This document shows positions 63,122-64,000 of a stretch of DNA of 64,000 nt, one piece after another. The number at the start of each line of letters is the position of its first letter. Position 1 is the first letter of the stretch. A program made the position numbers and the translations under genes. Source of the DNA: Pantoea sp. SOD02 (GTDB lineage Bacteria; Pseudomonadota; Gammaproteobacteria; Enterobacterales; Enterobacteriaceae); assembly GCF_024707505.1 (NCBI RefSeq), contig NZ_CP102604.1, forward strand, positions 2,852,001-2,916,000. Reading direction: 5' to 3'. The notes below the pieces were generated by a model. It had not been told where the DNA came from, searched no databases, and saw only the letters and a list, made by a program, of their open reading frames with translations.

Positions 63122-63197
63122 GGGTGATTAGCTCAGTTGGTAGAGCATCTCCCTTACAAGGAGGGGGTCGGCGGTTCGAGCCCGTCATCACCCACCA
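63122..63197 (+). tRNA. valY: tRNA-Val (anticodon UAC), copy 3
   Basis: Identical to copies 1 and 2; 40-bp spacer before it, 4 bp to tRNA-Lys. Confidence 0.97.
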
Positions 63198-63201
63198 CTT
63201 C

Positions 63202-63277
63202 GGGTCGTTAGCTCAGTTGGTAGAGCAGTTGACTTTTAATCAATTGGTCGCAGGTTCGAATCCTGCACGACCCACCA
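63202..63277 (+). tRNA. lysV: tRNA-Lys (anticodon UUU)
   Basis: 76 nt with CCA. Acceptor GGGTCGT/ACGACCC, anticodon arm TTGACTTTTAATCAA with TTT, T-arm CAGGTTCGAATCCTG. Last gene of the tRNA operon. Confidence 0.97.
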
Positions 63278-63285
63278 ATTCAGAG

Positions 63286-63311
63286 AAAAGCGCCTTTTAG
63301 GCGCTTTTTTC
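63286..63311 (+). terminator. terminator of the tRNA operon
   Basis: AAGCGCC-TTTTA-GGCGCTT with flanking A- and T-runs (six T), 8 bp after tRNA-Lys. Confidence 0.93.
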
Positions 63312-63382
63312 GTTTCTACCGTTGGCACTTTAGCGTACCAAATCCCAACAAAACCTTTTCGCAAGCTTAACACTCCCTGCCC

Positions 63383-63410
63383 TCAAGCCTCCCGCTGCTC
63401 TGACCGATAA
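63383..63410 (+). promoter_or_regulatory. possible sigma-28 (FliA) promoter of the FlxA-like gene
   Basis: ACCGATAA (63403-63410) matches the FliA -10 GCCGATAA at 7 of 8. TCAAGCCT, a weak match to TAAAGTTT, lies 12 bases upstream. E. coli flxA is FliA-dependent. Confidence 0.5.
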
Positions 63411-63439
63411 CGATAATGGTCTATTGCAAGGAGAAAACC

Positions 63440-63769
63440 ATGTCTATATCCAGCGTTAGTAGTGTCAGCACCGCCAGTAGCGGCGGCGGATCGACCTCAG
63501 AAATCGCCAGCCTCAACAAACAGATTCAATCCATCACCAAGCAGCTGAAAGATCTTTCCAGCGACGATACGCTCACCGATGAACAAAAATCGGAACAGGA
63601 GCAGATGCTGCAATCACAGATTCAAATGATTGAGGCGCAAATCGCGCAGATTGAGCAGCAGCAAGCAGAGAAAGCGCAGCAGAAACAGGAAGCTCAGCAA
63701 CCAGCGGCGAACAAAGCCGATGGAATTAACCGTCCAACTGATAGCAATCAGATCAACGTGTACGTTTAA
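63440..63769 (+). CDS. FlxA-like coiled-coil protein
   Basis: 109 aa from the ATG at 63440 with AAGGAG upstream (E. coli FlxA 110 aa). Ser-rich start (SSVSSVSTASSGGGSTSEIASLNKQIQSITKQLKDL), a central coiled coil, a Gln-rich stretch (IEQQQAEKAQQKQEAQQ), and the IN/VYV end as in FlxA (IDIYV). Linked to flagellar regulation by family; function unclear. Confidence 0.8.
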   Translation: MSISSVSSVSTASSGGGSTSEIASLNKQIQSITKQLKDLSSDDTLTDEQKSEQEQMLQSQIQMIEAQIAQIEQQQAEKAQQKQEAQQPAANKADGINRPTDSNQINVYV

Positions 63770-64000
63770 AACGCCGGCTTTAGCATGCGTTGTTGCGTCA
63801 GCAGGGCCGCCTGCTGACGCACTTCCTGCCAGATCGCTTCTGCGGCGGGTGTCAGCGAGCGGTTTTTGCGCTTTATCAGCATCAGGCTGCGATTAATTTC
63901 CGGATAGAGACGTCGCACCGTGAGTTTGCGTCCTGACGGCAACGGCAAGGCCAGTGCAGGCAAAATACTGATACCAATCCCCGCTTCCACCATCGGATAA
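63766..64000 (-). CDS. LysR-family transcription regulator, C-terminal part
   Basis: The C-terminal 78 residues of an effector-binding domain are in the window; the gene continues beyond 64000. YPMVEAGIGISILPALAL is the typical LysR strand-helix, followed by RLYPEINRSLMLIKRKNRSLTPAAEAIWQEVRQQ. In E. coli yfeR lies near this place, but the symbol cannot be decided from the fragment. Its stop overlaps the end of the FlxA-like gene. Confidence 0.85.
   Translation of the reverse strand, partial: YPMVEAGIGISILPALALPLPSGRKLTVRRLYPEINRSLMLIKRKNRSLTPAAEAIWQEVRQQAALLTQQRMLKPAF

Overview
The window reads as a chromosome segment of an enterobacterium of the Erwinia/Pantoea type. The gene order follows the E. 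coli 50-54 min backbone (yfcA-mepA-aroC-prmB-smrB-sixA-fadJ-fadI-yfcZ-fadL-mlaA-yfdC-argW, then alaC-ypdK-ypdA-ypdB-glk-ypeC-mntH-nupC-alaXW-yfeC-gltX-valUXY-lysV). It differs from E. coli in carrying an ipdC gene (indole-3-pyruvate decarboxylase, a plant-associated auxin trait) beside glk. Genus assignment is inference from synteny and protein similarity judged by eye.

Layout. 1-10.3 kb: shikimate, murein and translation housekeeping genes, then the fadIJ and fadL beta-oxidation genes with FadR-type palindromes. 10.3-12.9 kb: a sugar-acid dehydratase plus MFS transporter pair inserted before mlaA. 14.1-21.0 kb: a complete cytochrome c maturation operon, ccmABCDEFGHI, with ccmH and ccmI as separate genes, lodged between mlaA and yfdC. 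22.3-33.15 kb: a P4-like satellite or integrative element in the 3' end of tRNA-Arg(CCU), bounded by a 20-bp direct repeat. It holds a P4-type integrase, a Shedu nuclease with a small WYL-like partner, an Ogr/Delta zinc finger, an iteron field, an alpha-type primase-helicase, a P4-like immunity leader, a P2-type capsid protease (frameshifted) with a P2-type major capsid protein, an unknown protein and an AlpA regulator. 33.2-43.4 kb: accessory chromosome with an AraC/EamA pair, the pyruvate transporter yhjX, small lipoproteins, a Usp protein and an IclR-controlled EmrAB-like efflux pair. 43.6-55.7 kb: alaC, ypdK, the pyruvate-sensing ypdAB pair, glk, ipdC, an aldo-keto reductase, ypeC, mntH and nupC. 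55.9-59.2 kb: a three-gene organosulfur operon (flavin monooxygenase, cysteine-dioxygenase fold protein, four-domain rhodanese). 59.3-64 kb: two tRNA-Ala, an FNT channel, yfeC, gltX, three tRNA-Val and one tRNA-Lys, a FlxA-like protein and the end of a LysR regulator.

How parts work together. FadL imports long-chain fatty acids that FadI and FadJ oxidise, with shared FadR-like operators. YpdA/YpdB probably drive yhjX, which has a YpdB-like direct repeat upstream. The element combines helper-phage-dependent regulation (Ogr), its own replication module and an antiphage nuclease. It also has a head-protein module that may act on helper capsids. A GGTCGCCAT-type palindromic repeat is scattered through the host intergenic regions and absent from the element.
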